Under the pieces are notes generated by a model. It was not told where the DNA came from, made no database searches, and was given only the letters and a program-made list of their open reading frames with translations. A program made the position numbers and the translations under genes. A stretch of 64,000 nucleotides of DNA. Source: JAFGBN01 sp964394145. GTDB lineage: Bacteria > Chloroflexota > Dehalococcoidia > GIF9 > AB-539-J10. The stretch lies in assembly GCA_964394145.1 (NCBI GenBank), contig CAYMVL010000025.1, positions 136,937-200,936 on the forward strand. Reading direction: 5' to 3'. Every line of letters starts with the position of its first letter. The first letter of the stretch is position 1. Positions 18,238 through 27,203 of this stretch are shown here, piece after piece.

Positions 18238-19095
18238 TTACTTCCCAGGCGCATTACCAAAGTACACTTTTGTATGAGGCCAAGGTATTTCTATACCTTC
18301 AGCATCAAAGGCTTTCTTCAGGCGAAGCCTCAACTCACCCATTACTGCCCACTGCTCGCTGGGCTTGACCTCACCCAAAATCTTGATTTCTATCCCCGAA
18401 TCGCCCAGGTTATCCACCCTCAGCACCTGAGGAGCAGTTTTAATCACCTTGCGCCAGCGTTCATCTATCGCTAGCTCCTGGCCCACTTGGTTTATTACGC
18501 TTATGGCTTGGTCAAGGTCGGTGCCGTAACCCACTGAGATATTGAGATTGACCCGAGAAAAGTGTCTGGTGTAGTTGCTAGCTATCCTGACCTCGCCATT
18601 GGGCACATGGTGGACTATACCATCTAAGTCACGCAGCACCGTCTTTCTAAGGTTCACCTCCTCTACTAATCCAGCGATATCTGCCACTTTCGCTACATCG
18701 CCTACTCTGTACTGGTTTTCTAGGATGATGAATATACCGGCAATGATATCCCTTATCAAATATTGAGCGCCGAAACCGATTGCTATTCCAGCAATGCCAA
18801 AACCCGCTAAGATTGGGCCAATAGAAACCCCTATTTCAGACAGTATCATCATTATGACAACTACGACGATGAATATCCGCCCTACCCCAGTCAAAACACC
18901 TACCAGCGTATCTCTCCTTTTCTTGATGCCATCCTTGCTTTCCCCCCTGGTCGTGACCATGGTTCGGCCCAGTAAAGGAGGAAGAAGTTTTCTCAAGCCG
19001 AACCACAGCACAGCCCCAATTATCAGTATGATGACGATGCGGATGCCATGCACAACCAGCCAGTTAACTACAGTGGCCCAACTTAATTGGAACAT
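18238..19095 (-). CDS. small-conductance mechanosensitive channel (MscS family)
   Basis: Membrane channel that opens on membrane tension and protects against hypo-osmotic shock. Residues about 12-35 and 65-110 form transmembrane helices; the pore helix region GFGIAGIAIGFGAQYLIRD is Gly/Ala-rich as in MscS TM3, followed by the beta domain (GDVAKVADIAGLVEEVNLRKT) and the cytosolic alpha/beta vestibule. I place the start at ATG 19095, because GGAGGT lies five bases before it; an in-frame GTG at 19110 would carry that site inside the gene. With two trehalose synthesis genes nearby, osmotic adaptation is a recurrent theme. Confidence 0.9.
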   Translation of the reverse strand: MFQLSWATVVNWLVVHGIRIVIILIIGAVLWFGLRKLLPPLLGRTMVTTRGESKDGIKKRRDTLVGVLTGVGRIFIVVVVIMMILSEIGVSIGPILAGFGIAGIAIGFGAQYLIRDIIAGIFIILENQYRVGDVAKVADIAGLVEEVNLRKTVLRDLDGIVHHVPNGEVRIASNYTRHFSRVNLNISVGYGTDLDQAISVINQVGQELAIDERWRKVIKTAPQVLRVDNLGDSGIEIKILGEVKPSEQWAVMGELRLRLKKAFDAEGIEIPWPHTKVYFGNAPGK

Positions 19096-19226
19096 CTGAC
19101 ACCTCCACACTCCGCCCTTCCTGCGGAGTCTAACCTCATACTATTTATTTTAGACATTTATTCACCTGCAACGTAGAACAGGCAAATCTAGCGCCAGAAA
19201 TGTGCCGCTAATGAGGCACGAGCATC

Positions 19227-20228
19227 TCAATTTCGACAACTGCTTAGCTCACTTACTAGAAGCTCGACCGCCAGCTGGTCCCTGTATTTACCAGTTTTGA
19301 TAGCCAAGTCAGCTTCCAAAACCATGCCATACGCTTCTCTTACCCGCTCAAGATCATACATGTTGGCTTGATGAAGCGTCTTATCCAAGCTGTACCTTGT
19401 AGGCAAGCCCAACCTATCTTGAATTTGCTGGTGAGACAGGCCACTGAGCTCCTTGCTGAGCACTATCAAGCGGAGTTGCCTGTTAATCATAGTCAGGATA
19501 TGAGTCGGCGAAACCCCCTCCTGATATAGCCGATGCAACAATTCTTGTGCCGTCTTAGGTTGATTTTCAATAATTGCATCGACTAAGGGAAAGATACTAG
19601 CTTCCTGTACATGGCTTACCAATTGTCTGACATCGTCTTCACCGATAGTGCGTTCTCGGGTATAGATAAGCAGCTTCTGAATTTCACTATTCAGTGCCCA
19701 CAAATTGCCCCCGATAAGTTCAGCTAGCAAATCGGTGGCCCGCGAGCTGATATTCCCATTTTCACTGCTTACTCGCAGTCGAATCCAGGCCTTGAGACTA
19801 CTACCCCGCAATAAAGGGAATCTAGTTACCTTAGCTATTGAGCAAAGCTTCTTTAAGAGTGGATTATTCACGCTTATTTTGCCGTCACATAGTACTAGCA
19901 CGGTAGTCTCAGGCACTCGCTCGGTATAAGAAGCCATGTCTTGCCATTTTACCGGCTCGTTTGCAGATTTGACGATGCGTTTGCCAAATTTGGATTTACT
20001 ACGCCCTGGCTCAAAGCGCTCTAGCAAGCCATTGACTATTACCAAACGTTGCGGGGATAAGAAGGGAGCCACGTCGCAGCTTTGCCTGAGCTCACTTAGA
20101 CTCAAGTGCCCACCGTCTAGTCTGACAGTGCTAGCCGCCAGCATATCCGGGTTGCCTAAGTCAGCCTTAATCCTCTCCAGAGCCTGGTAAAGAGAGAAGT
20201 CATCCTCGCCATAAAGAATATACAGCAT
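19227..20228 (-). CDS. holA: DNA polymerase III delta subunit
   Basis: Clamp-loader wrench subunit that opens the beta clamp. At 333 aa it is a typical HolA: a degenerate AAA+ domain starting LYILYGEDDFSLYQAL, the central lid domain with LLAELIGGNLWALNSEIQKLL, and the C-terminal collar helices (GVSPTHILTMINRQLRLI). It starts with ATG without a strong ribosome site. It stands alone between mscS and a small winged-helix gene, all minus strand. Confidence 0.92.
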   Translation of the reverse strand: MLYILYGEDDFSLYQALERIKADLGNPDMLAASTVRLDGGHLSLSELRQSCDVAPFLSPQRLVIVNGLLERFEPGRSKSKFGKRIVKSANEPVKWQDMASYTERVPETTVLVLCDGKISVNNPLLKKLCSIAKVTRFPLLRGSSLKAWIRLRVSSENGNISSRATDLLAELIGGNLWALNSEIQKLLIYTRERTIGEDDVRQLVSHVQEASIFPLVDAIIENQPKTAQELLHRLYQEGVSPTHILTMINRQLRLIVLSKELSGLSHQQIQDRLGLPTRYSLDKTLHQANMYDLERVREAYGMVLEADLAIKTGKYRDQLAVELLVSELSSCRN

Positions 20229-20296
20229 TTGTGACTAATATATTACAACCACCCTTGTTAGCAAGATTTCTTTTTCATAACCTCATGTCTTCAAGT

Positions 20297-20680
20297 TTAT
20301 GAACGCAATTTCTTCACACTTTTGGCTGTGCCCGGCCTTTTCCAGCCCAATATGGTCAGTAAATCGCCTATGACCGCATCCCTCGCTGTCTCGTGTCTTA
20401 GAGGCAAGTCAGGGTTGATGCGATACGTGTTGCTCCGCCCCACTCTTCTACGCTTCAAGTAACCAGCAATTTCAAGTTCAGCAATAATTTTGTGTACAGT
20501 TCTCTCCGTGAAGCCCAATGTGAGAGCGATGTCACGAGTAGTGCTGCGTGGATTTCTGGATATATGGCTGAGAATCAGGCCATGCTTGGTAATGAAAGTC
20601 CACTCTCCCATTGGACCCAGCTTTCCTATAATATTCGAATTCTTTCTTTTGAAGACCCGCGAAAATGCTTGACGAGACAA
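20297..20680 (-). CDS. winged-helix DNA-binding protein
   Basis: 127 aa with one clear helix-turn-helix: TTRDIALTLGFTERTVHKIIAELEIAG (split here as HTH helices about residues 47-73), then the wing YLKRRRVGRSNTYRINPD. The fold resembles MarR/ArsR-like regulators, without the effector domain or metal-binding cysteines of known groups. The TTG at 20680 has no ribosome site. An ATG at codon 24 (20611) has AGGAAAG nine bases upstream and is the more likely start, giving 104 aa. No obvious partner gene; the target is unknown. Confidence 0.75.
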   Translation of the reverse strand: MSRQAFSRVFKRKNSNIIGKLGPMGEWTFITKHGLILSHISRNPRSTTRDIALTLGFTERTVHKIIAELEIAGYLKRRRVGRSNTYRINPDLPLRHETARDAVIGDLLTILGWKRPGTAKSVKKLRS

Positions 20681-20980
20681 AAAGGTGGCAGCATAATTTT
20701 TCCAGAAAAATAATTCATAATTATTATCTCACATCACACGTCCGATAGATGAGAATAGCAATAGAATAGCAAGTTCTCGCATATTAGTAAAGGCTTCAGA
20801 GCTAAACGCCATTTCGAACTTTTCACCTCTGCCCCCACTGTCTCTTTGGAGCTACAAACACATATTGCTTGCAAACAGAGCTGGATTGAGGAGCTTAGAA
20901 GCGCTCACAAGAAGCCCGCTGCTTCTGGGCCTGGCACCAACAGCCCCAAGTGATTAGTCCTCAAGGTAGATAAAGCAGAG
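20681..20980. other. intergenic region between two divergent genes
   Basis: 300 bases between the winged-helix gene (-) and ychF (+). The left 60 bases are A/T-rich and probably hold the promoter of the winged-helix gene. A small 6-bp hairpin (AGAAGC/GCTTCT, 20910-20926) lies near the right side without a T-run. No coding signal seen. Confidence 0.5.
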
Positions 20981-22093
20981 ATGAAGTGTGGTATAGTTAT
21001 AGCCATGAAGATTGCCATTGTTGGACTGCCGAAGAGTGGCAAGACAACTGTCTTTAATGCCCTAACGGGCGGGCAGGCTAGGGTAACCCCTTATAGCTCG
21101 TCATTGGCCCCAAATATAGGCGTGGCCAAGGTGCCTGACTCCCGATTATTAACGCTAGAGAACATATTCAACCCTAAAAAGACGGCCCCCGCGGAAGTAA
21201 GCTATGTTGATATTGCGGGATCGGTTAAGGCTCTTTTGAAGGAGGAGATAGGGGGAGAATTCTTAAACTACTTAACTACCGCTGACGCTTTGCTCCAGGT
21301 AGTACGGGCTTTTCAAGACGAAGGAATTCCGCATCCCGCCGGAAGCATAGATCCTAAACGAGATATAGCTGCTTTGGACCTAGAGCTAACATTCTCGGAC
21401 CTGGCAATTATCGAGAGAAGACTCCTCAAGCTGGAGCTAAGCTTAAAAGGAGCCAAGACGTCGGAGCGCGAACAGTATTTGAGGGAACAAATCTTATTGC
21501 AAAAGATTAAGACAGCTTTGGAAAAAGACATGCCCATAAGGCAGCAAGAGCTTAGCAAAGACGAACTGCAGGCGTTATCCAGTTACCAATTTCTTACGGC
21601 TAAACCTGTCTTGGTGGTGCTTAATATTGGTGAAGAGCGATTAGCAGATGGCTCACAATTAGAGGCTGAGATAAGCTCCCTCCACCCTCAATTCGCTGTT
21701 GCAGCTCTATGCGGTAAACTGGAGATGGAACTGGCTCAATTCAGCGACGCTGAGGCTAAGCAATTCCGTGCAGCTATGGGCTTAAGCGAGCCAATGCTCG
21801 ACAAAGTTATCGGCCTCTCCTATGATCTTCTGGGACTGATTTCATTCTTCACAACAGCCTCCGGTGAACTAAAAGCATGGACTATCTCCAGTGGCACGAT
21901 TGCGCCAAGCGCAGCAGGGAAAATTCATTCCGACATGGAAAAAGGATTTATCCGAGCCGAGGTGATTAGCTACATCGATTTGGAGAGCTGCGGAAACTTA
22001 TGTGAAGCACGGAGAAGAGGACTCCTTAGGACAGAAGGCAGGACTTATATCATACAGGATGGAGATATAGTCACCTTTTTATTCCACGTTTGA
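20981..22093 (+). CDS. ychF: redox-regulated ATPase YchF/OLA1
   Basis: Obg-family P-loop protein that prefers ATP and associates with ribosomes. The G1 loop is GLPKSGKTTV, and the G4 position reads NIGE rather than NKxD, the YchF hallmark for ATP. A coiled-coil insert spans about 135-200, and the C-terminal TGS domain ends with AWTISSGTIAPSAAGKIH...GFIRAEVISY...EGRTYIIQDGDIVTF. The start is uncertain: ATG 20981 follows AAGG at about 12 bases; ATG 21005 gives the usual short N-terminus (MKIAIVGLP) but has no ribosome site. 370 or 362 aa. Confidence 0.93.
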   Translation: MKCGIVIAMKIAIVGLPKSGKTTVFNALTGGQARVTPYSSSLAPNIGVAKVPDSRLLTLENIFNPKKTAPAEVSYVDIAGSVKALLKEEIGGEFLNYLTTADALLQVVRAFQDEGIPHPAGSIDPKRDIAALDLELTFSDLAIIERRLLKLELSLKGAKTSEREQYLREQILLQKIKTALEKDMPIRQQELSKDELQALSSYQFLTAKPVLVVLNIGEERLADGSQLEAEISSLHPQFAVAALCGKLEMELAQFSDAEAKQFRAAMGLSEPMLDKVIGLSYDLLGLISFFTTASGELKAWTISSGTIAPSAAGKIHSDMEKGFIRAEVISYIDLESCGNLCEARRRGLLRTEGRTYIIQDGDIVTFLFHV

Positions 22094-22367
22094 ATCGAGT
22101 ACCCGAAGCTAATTTAAGGAGTGCATGGCCGCCTGCGGCGCGTCTATCTCCTAATCATCATCCCAAACGGTTGAATAGAACAACCCTGTTATTTTAGAAC
22201 GGGAAACGATGCTCTTAACGTGATCCCCATTTTGCCTTATCCAGGGCTTCGAGCGCTTATCAGTAATGAGCCACTGATTAAAGAGGGTGCTATAAAAGCT
22301 GAGCGCAGGGGGCCGCCGAGTTAAGATGAGTCCCGTAACCGATCCCAACGAACGACGCATTGTTAAG

Positions 22368-24587
22368 TCAAAGCTCGGAATTGGTGAACCGAAGAGCCTT
22401 ACCCTTTTGAGCTTCGACAATTTCTCGGAGCAGAAGCTTGACATCGCCTTGCGAGGCAAGATTGAATTTGGCTACCGAGATGCCAAGGCCTACCTTCAAT
22501 GACCACGCACTAGCAGGCAGAGCTTTGAAAACATCCTCATCGGTCAAATCATCTCCTATTGCTAATATGAAGTCCCAATCCTTTCTGGAAATCCATCGCA
22601 AAGCTGCCCGCCCCTTGTCTATGGCAGCATTTTTCACTTCAACTACCTTACTACCCTCCAGAACCTGAAGGTTGAGATTACCTGTAAGGTGCAAGAGGTC
22701 ATTTACCAGCTCTCTTGCTCGCAAATCGCCCAATCGCGGGTCAGCTTCCCTGTAATGCCAGGCAAGAGAAAACTCCTTCTCTTCAATAAAGGAGCCGGGC
22801 GTTCTACGTACGTATACCTCACAGATTGGACGCATTGTCTCTTTCCAGTCGCTGACCAGATATTCTAGTATCTCCCATTCCTTGCCTCTTTCCTTAATCC
22901 AGGCGCCATGTTCAGCAACTAACCCCATATTCAGACGACCAAACCATTCCCCGAGACAATCTTTGTCGCGACCACTTATGAGCACGACTTCATTTCTAGC
23001 GTCCTGAGTCAGTTCTTTAAGCAAGTCCAGAATCTCAACTGTTGGTATTACTTTCTGTGGCTTCCCCGCAAATGGAACAAGTGTGCCATCGTAATCCAGC
23101 AAGAATAGTCTCTGATCGCCCTTCTGAAAATCGCTGAATAATCTCTTTTTCGCCTCATGATGCAATATCTTTGCTTCCATCCTGTCCTGGACTTCTCTGG
23201 CGCAGAGCAATTTATCCACAAACTCGTCTGCCCACCGCTTCACATCATAATCCTCAAGGCGTTCCTGCATTACCCTGATGCGACGCATCTGCTCCTCTTC
23301 GGGCATGATTAAAGCCTGCTCTAATGCCTGGACAATTTCCTCCTCATTATTTACATTGATTATGATTGCCTCACCCAGTTCTTTCGCTGCCCCAGCTGTC
23401 TCACTAAGTACTAAGACTCCTTTACCTTCTGTTTTAGTTGCTACATATTCTTTGGCTGTAAGATTCATTCCATCCCTTAGAGGGGTGACCAGCGCAACAT
23501 CTGCCATGCTATACATAGCAACAAGAGAGCGCGAAGGCAAAGAGCGATACAGGTACCGAACGGGTGTCCAGCCAATGAATCCATACCTTCCATTAATTGC
23601 ACCTACGAGTTCATCAATCTGTTTCTTCAGCAGAGCATAATGGCCCACCCTAGTACGAGAAGGGACTACAGTTAGTATTAGAACGACTTTCCCTCGATAC
23701 CGTGGCTTCCTTTCCAGAAAGAGGTTAAGAGCTTCCAATCGCTCAGGAATACCTTTACTGTAGTCGAGTCGGTCTATTGACAGTATTACCTTACAATCTC
23801 CAAGTTTCTTGCGAAATTTGCTTACCTGTGTCCGCACTTTTCTAGAGCGTGCATTGCTAGAAAATCTCTCATAGTCTATCCCCATCGGGAATTCATCTGC
23901 TTTGACTACACGACTGGCCGTGGTGATTTGTCCCATGACTACCTCATAGCCTAATAAGCGCTGCACGCTGTCGATGAAATGCCGTGTATAGTCATAGGTA
24001 TGAAAGCCCACTAAATCCGACCCCAGGAGTCCATCCAGAATTTGCTTACGCCACGGGAGCAGTCGGAATATCTCAAAGGATGGGAAAGGAATATGACTGA
24101 AGAAACCTATTGCTCCCTTTGGTAGTCTTTCCCTTACAAGCTTTGGCAGCAACATTAAATGATAGTCGTGTATCCAGATAATGTCACCTTCTTGTGCTAC
24201 TTCAAGAACGGCTTCGCAAAAGGTCTCGTTAACTCGCTGATAGGTTCGCCATAGATCTTTGTCGTACACTGCATACTGGGCGAAATAATGAAAAAGTGGC
24301 CAGATAGTTCTATTGCAAAACCCATGGTAGTAATCTTCGATATTGTGTTCTGATAGGAAAACAGGGTGGCAATTCTCCGACAGTAATCTTGCTTCGATAT
24401 CCTTCTCCCGCCCCTCTATCTTTTCATGAGCAATCCCGGGCCAGCCTATCCAGATGCTATTACGTGATTTATAAAATGCCCCCAAGCCAGTAGCAAGACC
24501 TCCAACCGAAGGCTCAAAGTGCAGTTTCCCCTTTATATTCTGAACACTGATAGGCAGACGATTCGAGACTATTAGCAAGCGTGGCAC
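22368..24587 (-). CDS. otsAB: fused trehalose-6-phosphate synthase / phosphatase
   Basis: 739-aa bifunctional enzyme making trehalose from UDP-glucose and glucose-6-phosphate. The N-terminal GT20 domain (about 1-470) shows SVGGLATGLGAFY, WIGWPG, WIHDYHLMLLP, SHIPFPS and the donor-site DRLDYSKGIPERL. The C-terminal HAD phosphatase (about 490-739) shows LLDYDGTLVPF, VLISGRD and GDDLTDEDVF. Single-chain TPS/TPP proteins occur in several bacteria and in plants and fungi. It starts with GTG behind a promoter divergent from the sugar operon. A second trehalose enzyme, TreT, lies 2.6 kb away. Confidence 0.95.
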   Translation of the reverse strand: MPRLLIVSNRLPISVQNIKGKLHFEPSVGGLATGLGAFYKSRNSIWIGWPGIAHEKIEGREKDIEARLLSENCHPVFLSEHNIEDYYHGFCNRTIWPLFHYFAQYAVYDKDLWRTYQRVNETFCEAVLEVAQEGDIIWIHDYHLMLLPKLVRERLPKGAIGFFSHIPFPSFEIFRLLPWRKQILDGLLGSDLVGFHTYDYTRHFIDSVQRLLGYEVVMGQITTASRVVKADEFPMGIDYERFSSNARSRKVRTQVSKFRKKLGDCKVILSIDRLDYSKGIPERLEALNLFLERKPRYRGKVVLILTVVPSRTRVGHYALLKKQIDELVGAINGRYGFIGWTPVRYLYRSLPSRSLVAMYSMADVALVTPLRDGMNLTAKEYVATKTEGKGVLVLSETAGAAKELGEAIIINVNNEEEIVQALEQALIMPEEEQMRRIRVMQERLEDYDVKRWADEFVDKLLCAREVQDRMEAKILHHEAKKRLFSDFQKGDQRLFLLDYDGTLVPFAGKPQKVIPTVEILDLLKELTQDARNEVVLISGRDKDCLGEWFGRLNMGLVAEHGAWIKERGKEWEILEYLVSDWKETMRPICEVYVRRTPGSFIEEKEFSLAWHYREADPRLGDLRARELVNDLLHLTGNLNLQVLEGSKVVEVKNAAIDKGRAALRWISRKDWDFILAIGDDLTDEDVFKALPASAWSLKVGLGISVAKFNLASQGDVKLLLREIVEAQKGKALRFTNSEL

Positions 24588-24626
24588 GATGGTTCACTCT
24601 CTCTAAATAAGGTACCGACTGAACCA

Positions 24627-24655
24627 ATTGTACTGCATACTTGCCCTTAGCTCAA
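24627..24655 (-). promoter_or_regulatory. promoter for otsAB
   Basis: Minus-strand TTGAGC (24655-24650) and TACAAT (24632-24627) with a 17-base spacer, about 40 bases before the GTG start. It is arranged divergently with the promoter at 24686-24714, which has the same TTGAGC hexamer, so both could share a regulator. Confidence 0.55.
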
Positions 24656-24685
24656 CCCATAAGCCGATTTAGCTACACTCATTGA

Positions 24686-24714
24686 TTGAGCTCGTTGGGC
24701 TCAAATGCTATAAT
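24686..24714 (+). promoter_or_regulatory. promoter for the PGI/PMI-TreT operon
   Basis: TTGAGC (24686-24691), 17-base spacer, TATAAT (24709-24714) with an extended -10 TG at 24706-24707. The start would be near 24721, leaving a 5' leader of about 155 nt before the gene, long enough for a regulatory RNA, though I recognise none. Confidence 0.7.
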
Positions 24715-24876
24715 AGGTGCATGCAACTTTTGCCCTATCGTAATGATAGTTCGCTTCCTTAGGCCATGACAGAATTTTCCCTCTAACCGAACGCGTATTC
24801 TGCAAACACTCGAAGTTAATAGGCTTGTTCAAGGAGAGAATACTTATTACACGTAGGGCAGAGGCCAGGCTTAGCA

Positions 24877-25938
24877 ATGGTTGACCTCGACAATCTTCAA
24901 ATTTACCAGCAGCTTGATACATCGGGGATGCTTAATCATCTGCACAAGTTCCCTGAGGAATGCAAGAACGCGTGGGAAAGAGTCTTGAGCTTTGACCTGC
25001 CAAAGGAATATGCTCAAATAGATAAGGTTATTATCTTAGGGATGGGTGGCTCTGCCATTGGGGGAGCGATAGCACGCCGTCTTGCTTTGGCTGAAAGCGA
25101 AACTTCTGTGTTGGTCTATCAGGATTATGGCTTACCTTCACTAGTCGACGCAGACACTCTGGTTATTGCTTCAAGCTACTCCGGTAACACAGAGGAGACT
25201 TTATCCGCCTTCACGGAATCGCTCAAGACCCCAGCTAAAAAGCTCGTTATCACTGCAGGTGGCAAGCTGAAACGTCTGGCTCAGAAGGAGCGTGTCCCCG
25301 TATTTTCCATAGATTACGAAGCTCCTCCAAGAGCGGCTTTCCCCCACAGTTTCATACCCCTGATCGGCATTTTCCAAAAACTTGGCCTGCTCAGGGACAA
25401 ATCAGAGAGCATGCAAGAAGCACTACGGGTATTAAACAAGTTATCCGGGGAACTTGTTGAAACCTGCCTCCTGGTTTCTAATCCGGCGAAGCAGTTAGCT
25501 ACTAAACTGTGGGGGCATATAATAATAATTTATGGTGCAGAGATACTCTCAGAGGTAGCTCAACGCTGGAAAGGCCAGCTAAACGAGAATGGCAAGACAT
25601 GGGCTTTCTGTGAACTTTTCCCTGAACTCAACCATAATGCGGTAGTAGGTTATGAGTTCCCATCACAGGCAAAGGAGAAAATTTTTGTGGTCTTGTTGCG
25701 TTCCGGCTTATTCCATGCGCGAATTCTGATGCGCTATGAAGCTACCGCTAAGCTAATGGCCAGAGCAGGAGTCAACTATGAATTCGTCGAACCCTCAGGG
25801 GCAAGCACCCTCGCCCAGATGTTGAGTCTGGTCTTCTGGGGAGACTACCTCAGCTTCTATTTAGCTATGTTAAATGGAATTGACCCGACGCCGGTAGACT
25901 CCATAGACTTTGTTAAGAGCTACCTGGCTCAGTTATAG
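24877..25938 (+). CDS. bifunctional phosphoglucose/phosphomannose isomerase
   Basis: Interconverts fructose-6-P with glucose-6-P and mannose-6-P. This is the two-SIS-domain archaeal type (353 aa), not the classical PGI. Diagnostic pieces are LGMGGSAIGG (first SIS), ASSYSGNTEETLS (phosphate binding Ser/Thr cluster), and the C-terminal half with NENGKTWAFCELFPELNHNAV, containing the catalytic Glu and His, and GIDPTPVDSIDFVK. It heads an operon with a nucleotidyltransferase and TreT, supplying glucose-6-P for trehalose or sugar-nucleotide synthesis. Confidence 0.9.
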   Translation: MVDLDNLQIYQQLDTSGMLNHLHKFPEECKNAWERVLSFDLPKEYAQIDKVIILGMGGSAIGGAIARRLALAESETSVLVYQDYGLPSLVDADTLVIASSYSGNTEETLSAFTESLKTPAKKLVITAGGKLKRLAQKERVPVFSIDYEAPPRAAFPHSFIPLIGIFQKLGLLRDKSESMQEALRVLNKLSGELVETCLLVSNPAKQLATKLWGHIIIIYGAEILSEVAQRWKGQLNENGKTWAFCELFPELNHNAVVGYEFPSQAKEKIFVVLLRSGLFHARILMRYEATAKLMARAGVNYEFVEPSGASTLAQMLSLVFWGDYLSFYLAMLNGIDPTPVDSIDFVKSYLAQL

Positions 25939-26033
25939 CTGTGAGTAATTAAGCCAAGACTTTAGCGTCGGCTTCACAAGCTAGATAGGCTGAACTGGAA
26001 ATAGCCGGAAACAGGCAGTATCAGACGGTAGCT

Positions 26034-27116
26034 ATGGCAGGGCTTACGACGAAAGCATTGATCTTATGTGCCGGCAGGGGAACAAGGCTCAGGCCTCTAA
26101 CACATACTACCGCAAAGCACCTCTTGCCTGTCGCTAACAAGCCGATATTGTTTTACATTTTAGATTATGTTAGAGCGGCTAGCATTACGCATATAGGCAT
26201 CGTCGTATCGCCTGAGACGGGTAACCAGATTAGAGAAGCTGTGGGTGACGGGTCGAAATGGGGTGCACATGTCACCTATATCACACAATCAGAGCCGCTT
26301 GGTCTGGCCCATGCTGTGAAGGAGGCCCGGGATTTCCTCAGCGACTCCAGCTTCCTCATGCTGCTGGGTGATAACCTTAGTCAGGGTGCCGTCACAGACC
26401 TTATCAGCCAGTTTAACAGTGACAACCCCGATGCCCTTATACTTCTTAAAGAGGTGCCCGACCCCGAGGCTTTCGGCACAGCTGAGCTTAACGAAAAGAA
26501 AGAGGTGATCCGTGTGGTTGAGAAAGCCAAAGAACCAAGAAGTAATTTCGCCATAGCAGGCATATATCTCTTCACCGCTGAAATTCATAGCGCTATAGCC
26601 CAGATCAAACCCTCTCGGCGCGGTGAACTGGAGATAACCGATGCGATACAGAAACTACTCGAGATGGGCAAGAAGGTTGACAGCCACATTCTCGACGGAT
26701 GGTGGGTTGACACCGGTACCGGCGATGACCTCCTAAAGGCAAACCGGGTCATTCTTGATGACTTTCTTGAGCGCGACATCGCAGGCACTGTTGACTCCCT
26801 CAGCCGGATCACGGGAAGAGTGCAAATTCAACAGGCGGCAGAGGTGGCAAATAGCACTGTGAGGGGACCGGTATCTATTGCGGAGAATTGCCGAATTAAG
26901 AACTCTTTTGTCGGCCCATTTACCAGCATAGGCCCGGGGACGGTGGTAGAGAATACTTCTGTGGAGCATTCTATCATCCTGGAGAATTGTCACCTCCGTC
27001 ACATTCAGCACCTGGCCGATAGTATCATCGGCAAGAACACCAAAGTGCTTAAAGGGGAATACAAGTCCAATATTACAAACCTTGTCATTGGTGACGACGC
27101 TAGAATCAGATCGTAA
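26034..27116 (+). CDS. glucose-1-phosphate nucleotidyltransferase (long RmlA-like)
   Basis: 360-aa sugar-phosphate nucleotidyltransferase. It has the signature LCAGRGTRLRPLTHTTAKHLLPVANKP (residues about 11-37, the nucleotide loop and catalytic Lys), LMLLGDNLS with the metal Asp, and DTGTGDDLLKANR. Residues about 245-360 form a left-handed beta-helix of hexapeptides (for example VRGPVSIAENCRI), as in archaeal long-form glucose-1-P thymidylyltransferases. It probably makes dTDP- or UDP-glucose. Lying just upstream of TreT, it would supply the glucosyl donor for that enzyme. Nucleotide preference cannot be read from sequence alone. Confidence 0.85.
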   Translation: MAGLTTKALILCAGRGTRLRPLTHTTAKHLLPVANKPILFYILDYVRAASITHIGIVVSPETGNQIREAVGDGSKWGAHVTYITQSEPLGLAHAVKEARDFLSDSSFLMLLGDNLSQGAVTDLISQFNSDNPDALILLKEVPDPEAFGTAELNEKKEVIRVVEKAKEPRSNFAIAGIYLFTAEIHSAIAQIKPSRRGELEITDAIQKLLEMGKKVDSHILDGWWVDTGTGDDLLKANRVILDDFLERDIAGTVDSLSRITGRVQIQQAAEVANSTVRGPVSIAENCRIKNSFVGPFTSIGPGTVVENTSVEHSIILENCHLRHIQHLADSIIGKNTKVLKGEYKSNITNLVIGDDARIRS

Positions 27117-27203
27117 GGAGGAAAACTTTATAGTTCGGAATGAATTACTGTGCTAACTGCGGTATAATTTCGAAGTTGCAGCTATATAGAACTGGGGTTC
27201 TCG

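Noticed and set aside
20910..20926. Small 6-bp hairpin as terminator
   Set aside because: No T-run and lies before ychF rather than after a gene.
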